Assembly (NCBI GenBank): GCA_036250195.1
Contig: JAVHZZ010000004.1
Span: forward strand, 257,483,011 to 257,547,010
DNA: 64,000 nt
DNA from: Mixophyes australis
Lineage: Eukaryota; Chordata; Amphibia; Anura; Limnodynastidae
Direction of reading: 5' to 3'
Positions 32,263 through 43,711 of this stretch are shown here, in pieces. How positions within the stretch are numbered: the first letter of the stretch is position 1; each line of letters opens with the position of its first letter. The position numbers were made by a program, and so were the translations under genes. A model generated the notes under the pieces. The model did no database searches and was not told where the DNA came from. It saw nothing but the letters and a program-made list of their open reading frames with translations.

Positions 32263-33165
32263 ATTGCTCTATAATATTTTTATACTTTTTTCAAGTTTTT
32301 TTTTATATTTCTTTAAAAAACAATTTTGGGTATTTTTTTTGTATTTTTTTAAAAAAATGTAAAGATTTTTGGCTTATTAACAAATTGCTATGGACTTATC
32401 AGAAACAAATACAGGACAAAAACACCACTGGACTCAGCAGCACAGACACTGGCCAAAGCACCACTGGAATCAGCAGGACAGAGCACTGGAAAAAGTACTA
32501 CTTGACTCAGCAGGACAAAGCACCACTTGACTAAAGTAATCAGCAGGACAGAACACTGGACAAAGTACTAATGGACTCAGCAGGACAAAGCACCACTTGA
32601 CTAAAGTAATCACTCAGCAGGACAGAGCACATCAACCTCCCTCTTCAGTAACCACAGGGAGAATAAAGATGGCGGCCGGGAGCGGGGCATTTATGAGATC
32701 CGAGTCTCGCGAGATCCGACGCGAGACTTGAATGTCATAGCTTCGTTTTGCATTCCTTGGGCGGCCGGAAGTACCCGAACAGTGCTCGGATCCCGTCGGA
32801 TCCGCACTGTTCGGGTGGGCTCGGATTACCGAAATCCGAGCCCGCTCATCTCTAGTATAGATCAATCTTGGTGAATGCTGTATTGAAAACAAAAGAGAGA
32901 ACTGTGCACTAACCAAAATCTAAAATCTGTGAAGCAGGTAAATTTAAGTGGCAAGGTGATCTCACCTGCCTTGGATATATAAAATTTAGAGATAGAAAAC
33001 TAGCACTAAACACAGATACATAAAATGATGTATAGATGGTGGTGATCTCGAGTAATGAAAAAACATTATTTATTCTATATAATGCAAATATGCAAGCAAA
33101 AGTGCAAAATGCCACAAACAGCAAATTTGACAGTTTAAAGATTCATAGAGCAAATCCAAAATTAA

Positions 33166-33298
33166 AAGCCTATAGCAACCAATCAGATTCTAGCTTTCCT
33201 TTATTTAGTGCATTCTACAAAATGACAGTTAGAATCTGATTGGTTGCTATAGGCAACATCTCCACTTTTTCAAACCCACAGTTTAGTAAATATATCCC
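33166..33298. mobile_element. Palindromic MITE (TTTACTAAACTGCRGGTTTG family), left-truncated
   Basis: It begins within the left half (cctatagcaaccaatcagat) and keeps the whole right half ending CAGTTTAGTAAATATATCCC. Confidence 0.75.
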
Positions 33299-34282
33299 TA
33301 GGTCTCTATTATTGTGTCAATCACTTAATGCTCTGGTTTATGCGATGGTGAGGTTGCAATGTCTATAATCCTTCTGAGTACTAATCTTATCAATATCGTG
33401 CATTATCATCTTCTCAAAGGTTTGTATTAATGTCCTTTTGAGATGGCATGGATTGAATATTGACGGTGGAGATAGGTGTATTGAAATGCCGATCTGTGGG
33501 GGTGTTTTTCTGCCGTCATATTTCAAATGTATATCCATTCGATTGAAGGACAATTAAATTACAATCAATATGAGTCAAAGATAATGAACTAGACGACCAA
33601 TCAATGTGCCTTATGGGCTATAAAAGACAGGATTCCCATTACATCACTCAAGACATCCCTTGAAAAAGTCAATAATGTGACATAACAGGTCGGGACCTCA
33701 GCTTACTTTGAAACAGGAAACAGGAAGTAGCGTGCGTTCCAAGGTATTCCACCTTCACCCCTTCACACACCATCGATACATTGGAATAGACTCTTCCCCA
33801 TGCACTGTACACCGTGGCCAAATCATTCTACCAATTAGTATTGGATTTAGAGGACTTCAGGCCTACAACTAAACACAAGTATAGTGGCTGACAGTGCGCC
33901 CAGCTATTTCCATATTGGTCAATCAATATATATATATCTATTCAAGACCTTTTTTCCTCTTTTTATTCTATACCTGGCATGCGCAGGCATTTTTTAGTTT
34001 AGACACAATTAACCCTCAAAATTTTTGTTTTGAGGCAATTTTGGACTGTACATCTGCAATTGTTTTGTACTCATTTATTATTATGTATTTTTATGTGGTT
34101 TGATTTATATTTTTATTTTATTTTTCCTTTTGTTCGGATTTGCTCTATGAATAAACTGTCAAATTTGCTGTTTGTGGCATTTTGCGCTTTTGCTTGCATA
34201 TTTGCATTATATAGAATAAATATTGTTTTTACATTACTCGAGATCACCACCATCAATACATCATTTTATGTATCTGTGTTAA

Positions 34283-34990
34283 AATGCATATGGCTAATGT
34301 CCTTTCCTTCACGCACCTTACCAACCTTCGTACCTTATAAGAGTAACTTAAACTATTGAAATAAAGACACAGACACGTATAGCTACTTTGGCAAAAGGTC
34401 GCAGTTTTTTATTAATTATAAACCAATTAAATGTATTCGCCTGGTGGTGGCGAGAGCAAACTGCAGTCAACTAAACAACTAATCATCTAACCAAATACTG
34501 CAATGCCCATTGGCATTCAAACTAACCAAGGAATACTCCCTTACCATTGGCCGGTGTTAAACAGGCGTCAACATGACTGCTCCCTTCTGGACTCAACATT
34601 GACAGCCACGCAAAGCACGCCAAGGGATCCTCCACTCAGAAGGATCAAGAGTAATGTTACTTGAAAGGGGCAGTGACGTGCGGCCAAATATCCTAACCAC
34701 CGTTGTGACTAGTCGTTGACTGCATTGCTCTCCCACCAACTGCGCCTCCTCTGTAAAAATGATTTGTTAGAATCAAACAAATAACTAGCTGGGCAAGCGG
34801 GGAGGCATCCGTGAAAGTGCGGGAAGGAAAGATCTAGAAATCCATGGGAGTTCATACTGAGGTGACTAAACCACTCCCCATGGATTCTATTGGCTGGGAA
34901 TGAAACAACTTTAACCCCGAATGGGTAAGGGCCTGAGAAACATAATCCATGCACTTTAAGTGCCCTCAGCTAAAATGGCTTCGCTTAACA
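34283..34990. repeat. Unclassified ~700-bp interspersed repeat, copy 1
   Basis: It shares a diverged but collinear ~650-bp sequence with 39420-40115: AATAAAGACACAGACAC, then TTTGGCAAAA, a GGTGGTGG-GAGA motif, AGGACCAAGAG-like and GGGGCAGYGA motifs. It interrupts the right arm of the surrounding inverted-arm element. It carries an AATAAA and could be a solo LTR, but no terminal duplication was convincing. Confidence 0.5.
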
Positions 34991-35023
34991 TTAGCGCTAG
35001 TTTTCTATCTCTAAATTTGGTGA

Positions 35024-35060
35024 ATACTGTGGCACCCCTAAACATTGTGCAAATTGCATT
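35024..35060 (-). pseudogene. Last piece of the old gypsy RT
   Basis: Minus strand reads FRGATVFTK, the segment directly before the KIDL motif preserved at 32863-32881. This places the 2.1-kb insertion inside the same old pol gene. Confidence 0.6.
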
Positions 35061-35610
35061 TGAAGTCTGGTGCAAGGTTAGGACAAATGCAGCAATCAAG
35101 CTCACAGCTGAAATCCAGGTCACATACATACATACATTGGATGAACAGTGATCAAAGTTCAGAACTGGAGTTAAATATTTAGAAAACAAATAAATAAGTT
35201 GTGGACTCATAGCTAAAGTCCAGAGTTTGAATAGTGAGTAGCAAGTGGTCAGCCCTGCAGCCAGTCTCCGGTTCACATGCACGATAAAATAGAGGTCAGA
35301 ATAAAAAGCCAGGGTCTGGTACCCAGGAGACACAGCAATAGTAGAACTTCCAGCAAAAGTCCGGTACTTAAAGCAAAAAGTAGGCAGCAGTTAAACTCAC
35401 TACTCCTACATGGGTACAATTAAGTAGCAGTCAAAGTTCACATAATTAGAAGTAGCCAAGCTCATCGCCAAAGTCCAGTATTTAAGCGATGAATATTTGA
35501 TTCCCAGATGGTAATACAGCAGCGGTTAGAGTTTAATACCAAAATCTCTAAACATCATACAATAAAGCATAGTCAAGTTCACAGCCAAGGTCTGATACAC
35601 AATTATAGGG
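35060..35610. repeat. Degenerate tandem repeat
   Basis: Imperfect units recur around phrases such as 'caagctcacagctgaaatcc', 'cttccagcaaaagtccgg' and 'caagttcacagccaaggtc', spaced about 60-90 bp. It may be the decayed non-coding part of the old gypsy. Confidence 0.4.
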
Positions 35611-37310
35611 AAACTACAAATGATGGCAACTTATGCTTGCTGTTGACAGATACCTATAGACAGAATCAGTGGTCAAAATGGAAATTTAGAAGTAGTCGTA
35701 TGCAAATTGTATGGAATTGTAAGTAATGGAATTTGATAATTTTACAATGAAGGCAGTAGGAGATGTACCAGTATGACACAGTTAACTTCAACTATAGGAC
35801 ACAGGTGAATATCCACCATCTGGAATTATGTCACTGTTATCCTGTTCCAACCTGGAAGCTAGTGTAGCAAAAGTATAAGATTTATACCTCTTTGACAACT
35901 TTCTATCCAGACTGTTCTTAACAATATAAGTGTCCTATGCTGTTGTACATGCACAGACACTACTGCTGCCATTGTTTGCAACAGAGGGCATTGGGGAAGG
36001 GTTATAACTATATTATTAAATTAATCTCTGCCACCCGTTCTAGCTGTAGGAGGAAGTCAGGAACAAACGTGTAAGTAGTACTGTTCTTCAGACTGAAAGA
36101 AAGGATAATGTTATATGCTATCTATTCTTTTATATGAAAACCTGCAAGCAAAATATAGGCATCAGCAAACGTGATGGTTCACTATGTGAAAAATCTGAAA
36201 TTTCAGCCAAGAAGAGACTTTTACAGACGAGGTAATAGTTATGGAATAAGCGCCATTAAAACTCAGCAGTAATAGCTTATCCTCTTTAGAATTTCTTCCA
36301 CATATTATTAGAAGAAATCTGAAGATCCCTTTAAAAGATCAACTTAAATCAGTGAGTCTCCTTGTTATCTATGTTAGCATTTAGACTGCATATTGCGTGG
36401 GAATAAATTGGCGTTTTATGTCAGTTGAGCTATTCCACATAGCACGGCACCCTGATGTTTCCTTAAGGCTGCATCACAACCACATTTAAGAAAAATGTTA
36501 TTCTATCTCTTATGTGAGATAGAAATCTATGAGCCAGGGAGATTTATGCCACATAAGACCTGGAAGATTTATTGATGCATTTTAAAGGTGAAGGGAAAGT
36601 AATGCCCCGCGATGCGGAACCTTGTATATCCATACTGAATAAAAACTTTCATAGAGACGTAGCAATAAAATAGGGATTTCGCCGTCTTTTATAGATGGTA
36701 AATGTTTTTCAGGTGCAAGGCATAGATATTGCATGTTTTTCTGTAAATTGATATGGATCCCCCTAATAAATCAGCATTGATAACAAGTATTTAAAATGAT
36801 GGTTGCACACCTGCTATTGAGATTTTGTTAACGCATTCAATTCCTTAATATGAACACTGGCCACAATTCTGTTCCATATCTGGTGTCTCCAAAGCATTTG
36901 GTGCCGAATAACCTGCATTCAGTCCATCCTAAATGGAACAATGTTAGGTCCGTTCATGAAGTATACATGTAGATAATACATTTCACAGCTACATGTTATG
37001 CCAATCTGTGGCATCTAGAACCAGCCCAATATTATATCAGACATAGAATTAAGAACGAAAAGTACAATTTTGCCGCTTTATAAAGCTTCTTAACTTAGCA
37101 GTACAATTTTGGGCACCAATTTGGAAAATGATTTTCTACAAGTGGCAATAGTGCCGAAAATGGCAGCGAAATTCATAAAAAGAGCTAGACTTATATTTTG
37201 GTAGAGAAGAGACATGGCCTGTACAGTACACTTCCTGGATAATGTTCAGTGTCTGACCTCCCTAGGAAACACAGAGTTCCTCTATGTGTTTGCAAGACAA
37301 AAAATGTTTA
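35611..37310. other. Anonymous non-coding DNA
   Basis: No recognisable gene, RNA or repeat boundary. Confidence 0.4.
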
Positions 37311-37420
37311 GGGGCATATTTATGAAAGGGTGAGAAGGCCTACTGCCAGCGAAAATAGGATTTTTTTCAGGCGACAGGGCTTATTTTTTCTTTGCCCAAT
37401 ACAGAAAAGGGAATACTGCA
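37311..37420. repeat. MITE end fragment (GGGGCATATTTATGAAAG)
   Basis: TTTAGGGGCATATTTATGAA matches the left end of the MITE at 12415. No right end was found nearby. Confidence 0.5.
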
Positions 37421-37807
37421 GGTAACAACATGGAAGAATATCGCAGCTTTATTTGCACTGTCAAGGGATTTTTACAGTAATAGCTGTGAAACTATAGAAT
37501 GCACTGTCAAAGGATCTGGAAACTCACATTGGAATAATTAATCCCTACATAATTAATCCCTAGGGAGAGACGGATTAAGCAAAATTATCAAAATAAATTA
37601 TGGAATATTAATGGAGAAAAGTAATGCAATTACTGCTTTCTCTCAACTATGTTCCTTCATCTATTTAGTTAAAAAATGTGTACAGATGTATTGATTGTCA
37701 CCACAAGAATCAATAGTTCATATGCAACCTCCCATACACCATGCATCCAAAAATGGAATGGGATATTAGAGGATCAAAACCACCTTCTCTCACTCTTTAT
37801 TCCACTG

Positions 37808-37810
37808 TCA

Positions 37811-37856
<46 letters not shown>
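37808..37856. repeat. (GT)n(AT)n microsatellite
   Basis: A GT run passes into a TA run. Overlapping frames are artefacts. Confidence 0.9.
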
Positions 37857-37860
<4 letters not shown>

Positions 37861-39419
37861 GCCAAAAGTGGGTACTCATGGGTCCACTTAGTCCTTAAAC
37901 TCAATAGCATCAATTCTCAAGTTCTCAAGATCATTTTTTAGAAAACAATGCAGATGGCACAGTTATATATTGCTTATTAGGAATTAATAATATCAAGTTT
38001 GATATTCCTTTCAATTATCATTTATTTATAATTATTTCAGACCTGATTAATGATCATCTTTGATGTTATATAACTGTGAACAGTACTCAGTCAATGCATC
38101 AGCAATATATTTGGGCTTATTTGCGCACCAAATAGTAGATGCATTAACACCAGACTGTTATTTAAATTATAAAAGTGTTTTTTAACTCTTCTGATTGTTG
38201 TAAATGGTTTTGCAGATTATAAGGACATTCTGGCTTTTTGGAGGGTAATTTCAAGGATGAGATGATTTTCTGGAGGAACCATTATTCAAAACGAATGAGG
38301 TCTATTTTGGAGTAGGGGAATGTGCTAAAGAGATATGTAGAGTAAAGCATTATTTAAATGTTTCTGTTCTACTTTGGTAACACCATCCTCAAACAGATTG
38401 AAGGGGTATTGCTATAACCCTAGTTGGAAGAGCATATTTATCAACCATTGTGGTCAAACTCCATGTTCTAGTTACACCATCTTCAGATGTTCTGGAACGG
38501 ACAGCCAAAACAAGGATTCACTGCGCCGATCCGCGCACATTCTCAGAAGAATATGGCGAAGGCCTCTGTAGTAGATGGACCAGCGTCGCTTGACCACCAG
38601 GCCCCATAGCCACCTGCAACAGCTATAGTTTTGCCCTTGTTAGTGTCCAAGTTTGTGTGTATTCATGAGCATCAGCCATGACCATCTTATTAACTCAATA
38701 GGGAACTGCACTGCTGCACTTTTATTAGGGAGAGAAAAGGCAGATATATGAGAAAGATTAAAACTGACTAATAAATAAGTTGCCTAAGCTCACAGTATGT
38801 TAAAGTGGATCTGTTTACAATGTGTCCTGTTATGGCTGTAAATAAAACGTTTGAATTTGTGTATTTTACATGTGTATCTGATGCAATCCTTGTGTCTTCT
38901 GCAGTTTCCATGGCCCTCTCTTTTAATCTTTTTTTTCCATCAAACTCTAATAGGGGTATGTTCAAACACAAAAAATAAATCACTTAACCTAAAGAAAGAT
39001 AAAGAGAACTAATATTACCTATCACCTTCTAGAAAGATATTTTTGTGTGCGTGAAAAAGGTTATATTTAATTGCACCTGTATTGTTTGTATATAATATAT
39101 ATACTGTATGTTTGTTTATACCTGTTGCAATATCGTTATACTGGTTTTAGTGGTTTTAGGCAACCATTGTACTCTTGCCAATTGCTTGTTAAGGTGTGGC
39201 AGAGCACATCTTGTGTCAGTAAAATGGTCTATGTATGAATCATACCCAAAGAAGGTCACTCACCAGATTCATTGTAACATTTCATCAGATGCTTTTATGC
39301 CTTGATGTACACAACAACAATGGTGCAATGAGATATAGGATACATAGGACTCCCATGTGTCCCAGTTATCCAGGACAGTGCCCATTTTTCCACCAAATTT
39401 GTTAACTCGCAATAAACTG
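37861..39419. other. Anonymous non-coding DNA
   Basis: No recognisable feature on either strand. Confidence 0.4.
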
Positions 39420-40115
39420 CATATTATTGATGCCTCCTTTCCACTGCACAATCTTCCTCCAACATGTTTTAACTTAATACTGTAGATTGCAAATAAAGAC
39501 TCTGACACATTTGTAAGTTTGGCAAAATTAGGTCAGTTCTATTTATCAAAAATTGGTGGTGGAGAAAGCACAATGCGAGACAGCTAAATAAACTGAATAC
39601 TGAACCAAACGAGTGGATGGCCAAATGGCCCAGAATCCACTAAACCAAGGAGTACCTCTGTTACTGAATGGCCTTAATCTGGCCTCATAGTGACTACACC
39701 ACTTCTAGACTCACAATGACATGCTCACACAAAGCAGGTCAAGGGGTCTTCCATACAAAAGGACCAAGAGCTACCTTTACCTCAGAAGGGGCAGCGAACT
39801 GCGACCAATCAATAGCGCCGTATGTATCAGTCGATGATTGCAGTGCTTTCCTGCCACACTATGCCTGCTCTGTATGAGCGAGAGAAAAGTTAATAACACG
39901 CAAAGTACATAAAGACATCAGACTACAATGCAGGAGCAAAGGGGTCGAGGTGGAATTTTTTGCAGAAAATGAGGCAGAACAGCAGCCAGAGAGGGTTTTT
40001 ATCTGTGAAACCCGAGAACCGATGGATGGATGCCATTGGTTAGAAGGGGCCTACAGAAAATATTTAACCATTGATCGGTAAGTGTTTGTGTATGTGGGCC
40101 CAAACTGCATGATTT
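39420..40115. repeat. Unclassified ~700-bp interspersed repeat, copy 2
   Basis: Same family and orientation as 34283-34990, sharing AATAAAGACTCTGACAC, TTTGGCAAAA, GGTGGTGGAGAAAGC, GGACCAAGAGCTACC and GGGGCAGCGAA. No coding capacity. Confidence 0.5.
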
Positions 40116-41195
40116 AAGTGCTTTCGACTTTAGGGCCTCTCTTGTTATACTTATCTTCCCATAATTGAAACTCCTGCTGGGGCTAAATTAAGAGGATATT
40201 TAAATAGGGAATAGATTAAAACTGTTTTACCTTATGTGTAACCTAAAAGGAAACATAGGGTAGATGTTATAGATGTTCTATATTTTTATTTCAAAAAGAT
40301 GGGACCCCAATGATACTGAGTGATCCCATAGATATATCATCATAATGCAATTCTTTTACGTGGTGTCACCCTATAGATGTTAAATGCTAGTACTAGCCTC
40401 GCTGCTTATGGTGACTTATTTAATAAACAATGCCTGAGCTATGCATAAGGTGAAGGTGTAGTTCTTTAGAAAAAGGTATATATATCTGTTTGCGGCTAAG
40501 TTTTAGGAAAGCATGCCATGAAGTTCTGAGTGAATCATGTTCATTTCTACTAGCGTGCTTGGTGGCATCAAACAGGAACAATCACATTAAATTTGGGTCT
40601 GGTAGCTGGGATGAACTATAGGGACAACCTCACTAAAACAATGATACATTTCCTCCACTTCCTGAAGACGATTTGCAAAATTAAAATAGTCTCTTGGGTA
40701 ACTTGAAATTACTGGCCCCAAGTGGCTAGTGCACTGTTCAGTTCTACTTTGCTGCAAACAACACCATTTCGCACAATGACAACTGCTTCTGTGATAGGCA
40801 GAAGAGTTTCAAGCAGACTTACTACATGCACAGCTATACATAACTGTACAGCATCAATTCCATTCTCCTTCAACACTCACACAAACGCATACCTGTAACT
40901 CATCAAAAGCATAGTGTCAATATTATCTTCTATAGAAGATAATCATTTCCTCCCAGATGGATTAAAAGCCATTCGGCTGCACGGTCTATCTTTGTTACTT
41001 ATTGGTACCACAGCAGTACATTTCATGCTCCATATGCCTAGCCATCTTGCTATTGACTTTCCTATTGCCTATTTCAACTGTCTCCTGCCTGTTCTGACCT
41101 CTCCTCAACATTCCACCGAAAATATGTAAGAGTGCCGTATAATCCACAACAAGCATTGAATTGGATCTGAGATGTAAACAAACAGAACATACCCT
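40116..41195. other. Anonymous non-coding DNA
   Basis: No recognisable feature. Confidence 0.4.
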
Positions 41196-41934
41196 ACATG
41201 GCCAAAAGTATCTTGACACCCAAACATTACATTCATATGTGCTTGTTGAACATCTCATTCCAAAATTATGTGCATTAATATGGAGTTGGTCCCCCTTTTG
41301 CTGCTATAGCAGTCTTCAATAGATTTTGGAACATGGCTGTGGAGATTTGCATCCATTTATGCAAGAGCAGGGATCATCATCATCATCATCATCAACATTT
41401 ATTTATATAGCGCCACTGATTCCGCAGCGCTGTACAGAGAACTCATTCACATCAGTCCCTGCCCCATTGGAGCTTACAGTCTAAATTTACTAATATACAC
41501 ACACACAGGATGTTAGAGCACTGTTCAGGCCAGTAAAGTTCTTCCACACCAAACACAGGAAACCATTTTGCAATGGACCTTGCTTTGTGCTGAAACAGAA
41601 AAGTTTCTGTTACCACAAAGCTGGATGCACACAATTCTCTAGAATGTCATTGTATACTGTAGCATTAAGATTTTTCTTCACTGGAACTAAGAGGCCCATG
41701 TAAAACAATAAAAAAACAGCCCTAGACCATTATTCCTCCTCACCAAACGTAACAGTTCTCTTGACATCCGAAAAACCCACTGTCACTTCAGAGAATATAT
41801 TTCCACTGCTCCAGGATCCAATCGAAGTGCGCTTTACACCAATCTAGCTGACATTTGGAATTATGCAAAGTGATCTGAGGCGTGTAACTGGCTGCCTGGC
41901 CATGGAAACCCAATATGAATGGTAACTGTGATGA
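41196..41934 (-). mobile_element. Tc1-type transposon remnant interrupted by an L2 tail
   Basis: It starts CATGGCCAAAAGTATCTTGA, then 'tgtgcttgttgaacatctc' and 'ggagttggtccccctttt', continuing after 41508 with 'ggccagtaaagttcttccac', 'cattattcctcctcacc' and 'tttccactgctccagga'. This is a well-known Tc1-like element of fish and frogs whose transposase reads on the minus strand. It is deleted and full of stops. The segment 41372-41508 is an inserted L2 3' end, and a hAT element follows at 41943. Confidence 0.72.
41372..41508 (-). mobile_element. L2-type LINE 3' end
   Basis: It has (CAT)n then 'atttatttatatagcgcca' and 'cagcgctgtacagagaac', the usual tail of L2-like LINEs and their SINEs, on the minus strand. 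Confidence 0.7.
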
Positions 41935-41942
41935 TTATGTAG

Positions 41943-43610
41943 TAGAGATGAGCGGGCTCGGATTATCGCAATCCAAGCCCACCCGAACAGTGCTGATCCG
42001 ACGGCGATCCGAGCACTGTTCGGGTATTTCCGGCAGGGAGAATCAGTGAAACCGAGGCTTAGACTCCAAATCCCGCCGTCGGATTCTCGCGAGACTCTGA
42101 TTGTATAAATTCTCTCGCTTGCCGCCGCCATCTTCAGTCGGGCTCAGATCAGGGAAGAGGGAGGTTGGATTTTTTAGTGGTGCTGTCTGTGTCCTTTCAC
42201 TCTGTCCTGCTGAATCCAGTGGTTACTTTGTCCTGTGCTCTGTCCTGCTGAGTCCAGTGGTGCTGTGTCCTGTGCTCTGTCCTGCTGAGTCCAGTGGTGC
42301 TGTGTCCTTTGCTCTGTCCTGCTGTGTCCAGTGGTGCTGTGTCCTGTGCTCTGTCCTGCTGAGTCCAGTGGTGCTGTGTCCTGTGCTCTGTTCTGCTAAG
42401 TCCAATGTTATTTTAAAATTATTAAAAAATTATTTAAAAAAAAAAAAAAAATTATATAAAAATAATTTAAAAAAATTATAAAAATAATTATATAAAAATA
42501 ATTTAAAAAAAATATAAAAAAATTATAAAAAAAGTATAAAAAATTTCTATTGCAATATATAAATACGTTCACTGTTCCTACAGTCCAGAAATATTAGTAC
42601 TGCAATATATAAATACATTCACTGTTCCTGCAGTCCAGAAATATTAGTACTGCAATATTTAACTACGTTCACTGTTCCTGCAGTCCAGAAATATTAGTAC
42701 TGCAATATTTAACTACGTTCACTGTTCCTGCAGTCCAGAAATATTAGTACTGCAATATATAAATACGTTCACTGTTCCTGCAGTCCAGAAATATTAGTAC
42801 TGCAATATTTAACTACGTTCACTGTTCCTGCAGTCCAGAAATATTAGTACTGCAATATATAAATACGTTCACTGTTCCTGCAGTCCAGAAATATTAGTAC
42901 CAGAGATTAAACTACGTTGACTGTTCCTGCAGTCCAGAAATATTAGAACCAGAGATTAAACTACGTTCACTGTTCCTGCAGTCCAGAAATATTAGTACCA
43001 GAGATTAAACTACGTTCACTGTTCCTGCAGTCCAGAAATATTAGTACCAGAGATTAAACTACGTTCACTGTTCCTGCAGTCCAGAAATATTAGTACCAGA
43101 GATTAAACTACATTCACTGTTCCTGATTGGTTTGTTAAAGTGCGAATGTACTATTTCAACAACATCAGGGTGGGTGGGAGGGCCCAAGGACAATTCCATC
43201 TTGCACCTCTAGCAAACTCTTGCAAACTGCCATCCTGTCTGCCACTGCAGTGCCACTCCTAGATGGGCCACGTGTTTGTGCCGCCCACTTGTGTCGCTTA
43301 GCTTAGACATCCAGCTACCTCGGTGCAACCTTTTGGACTAAAAACAATATTGTGAGGTGTTCAGAATAGACTGGAAATTAGTGGAAATGAATGTTATTGA
43401 GGTTAATAATAGTGTAGGAGTGAAAAGAAACCAAAAATATGGATTTTAGCACTTTTTATGCTTTTTAAAAAAAAAAATCAGAACCCAAAACCCAAAATCA
43501 GAACCAAAACCTTTAGTGGGGTGTTTTGGCAAAACCAATCAGAACCCAAAACCTCAAGCTAATCAGAACCCAAAACCCAAAACCCGAAAAGTGACCGGTG
43601 CACACCCCTA
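41943..43610 (+). mobile_element. hAT family 2, coding-free copy made largely of arrays
   Basis: Ends are TAGAGATGAGCGGGCTCGG and GGTGCACACCCCTA; the duplication TTATGTAG is exact (41935-41942, 43611-43618). It holds the leader array (42185-42405), an AT-rich part, a continuous ~48-bp array (42545-43120), the 3' region and the CAGAACCCAAAACC block (43483-43590). No transposase sequence remains: the 5' and 3' arrays of the copy at 17265 are fused here. Confidence 0.92.
42545..43120. repeat. ~48-bp array, two unit types joined
   Basis: About seven units of TACTGCAATATATAAATACG type are followed by about five of TACCAGAGATTAAACTACG type, all sharing TTCACTGTTCCTGCAGTCC. In the copy at 17265 the two types flank the transposase remnant. 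Confidence 0.88.
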
Positions 43611-43711
43611 TTATGTAGTATATCTAATGACTGATTGTAATTCTATGTTAAATTCATGTATGACCATGTGAATATTTTATGCTTTGCTGACTGACCTAGG
43701 TGACCTGTGCA

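Larger units (their letters stand above)
30450..32854 (-). mobile_element. hAT family 2, rearranged copy
   Basis: Ends are TAGGGGTGTGCACCGGGC at 30450 and, on the minus strand, TAGAGATGAGCGGGCTCGG at 32854. The duplication GTATAGAT is exact (30442-30449, 32855-32862). Read on the minus strand: 5' end, leader array (32640-32420), AT-rich part, a ~60-bp array (32262-31985), a C-terminal transposase fragment, a 3' region, then an earlier piece of transposase, a triplicated ~230-bp block (31350-30755) and the GGTTTT-rich subterminal block (30565-30473). The transposase parts are out of order. Confidence 0.88.
32882..35016. mobile_element. Penelope-like non-coding insertion with inverted arms
   Basis: The ~2.1-kb segment is flanked by TTGGTGAATGCTGT (32868-32881) and TTGGTGAATACTGT (35017-35030), one mismatch, both from the old gypsy RT. 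This looks like a long target duplication of target-primed insertion. Inverted arms of about 165 bp (32984-33150 and 34136-34282, plus the last bases before 35017) enclose a core with CTTGAAAAAGTC ... GTGACATAACAGGTCGGGA near 33660-33695, a phrase resembling Penelope-like element termini. No reverse transcriptase is present. A MITE copy (33166-33298) and a 700-bp repeat (34283-34990) sit inside. Confidence 0.4.

Noticed and set aside
42545..43120. Regular ~48-bp repeats resembling a CRISPR array
   Set aside because: Units are contiguous without unique spacers, lie inside a hAT transposon, and the genome is eukaryotic.
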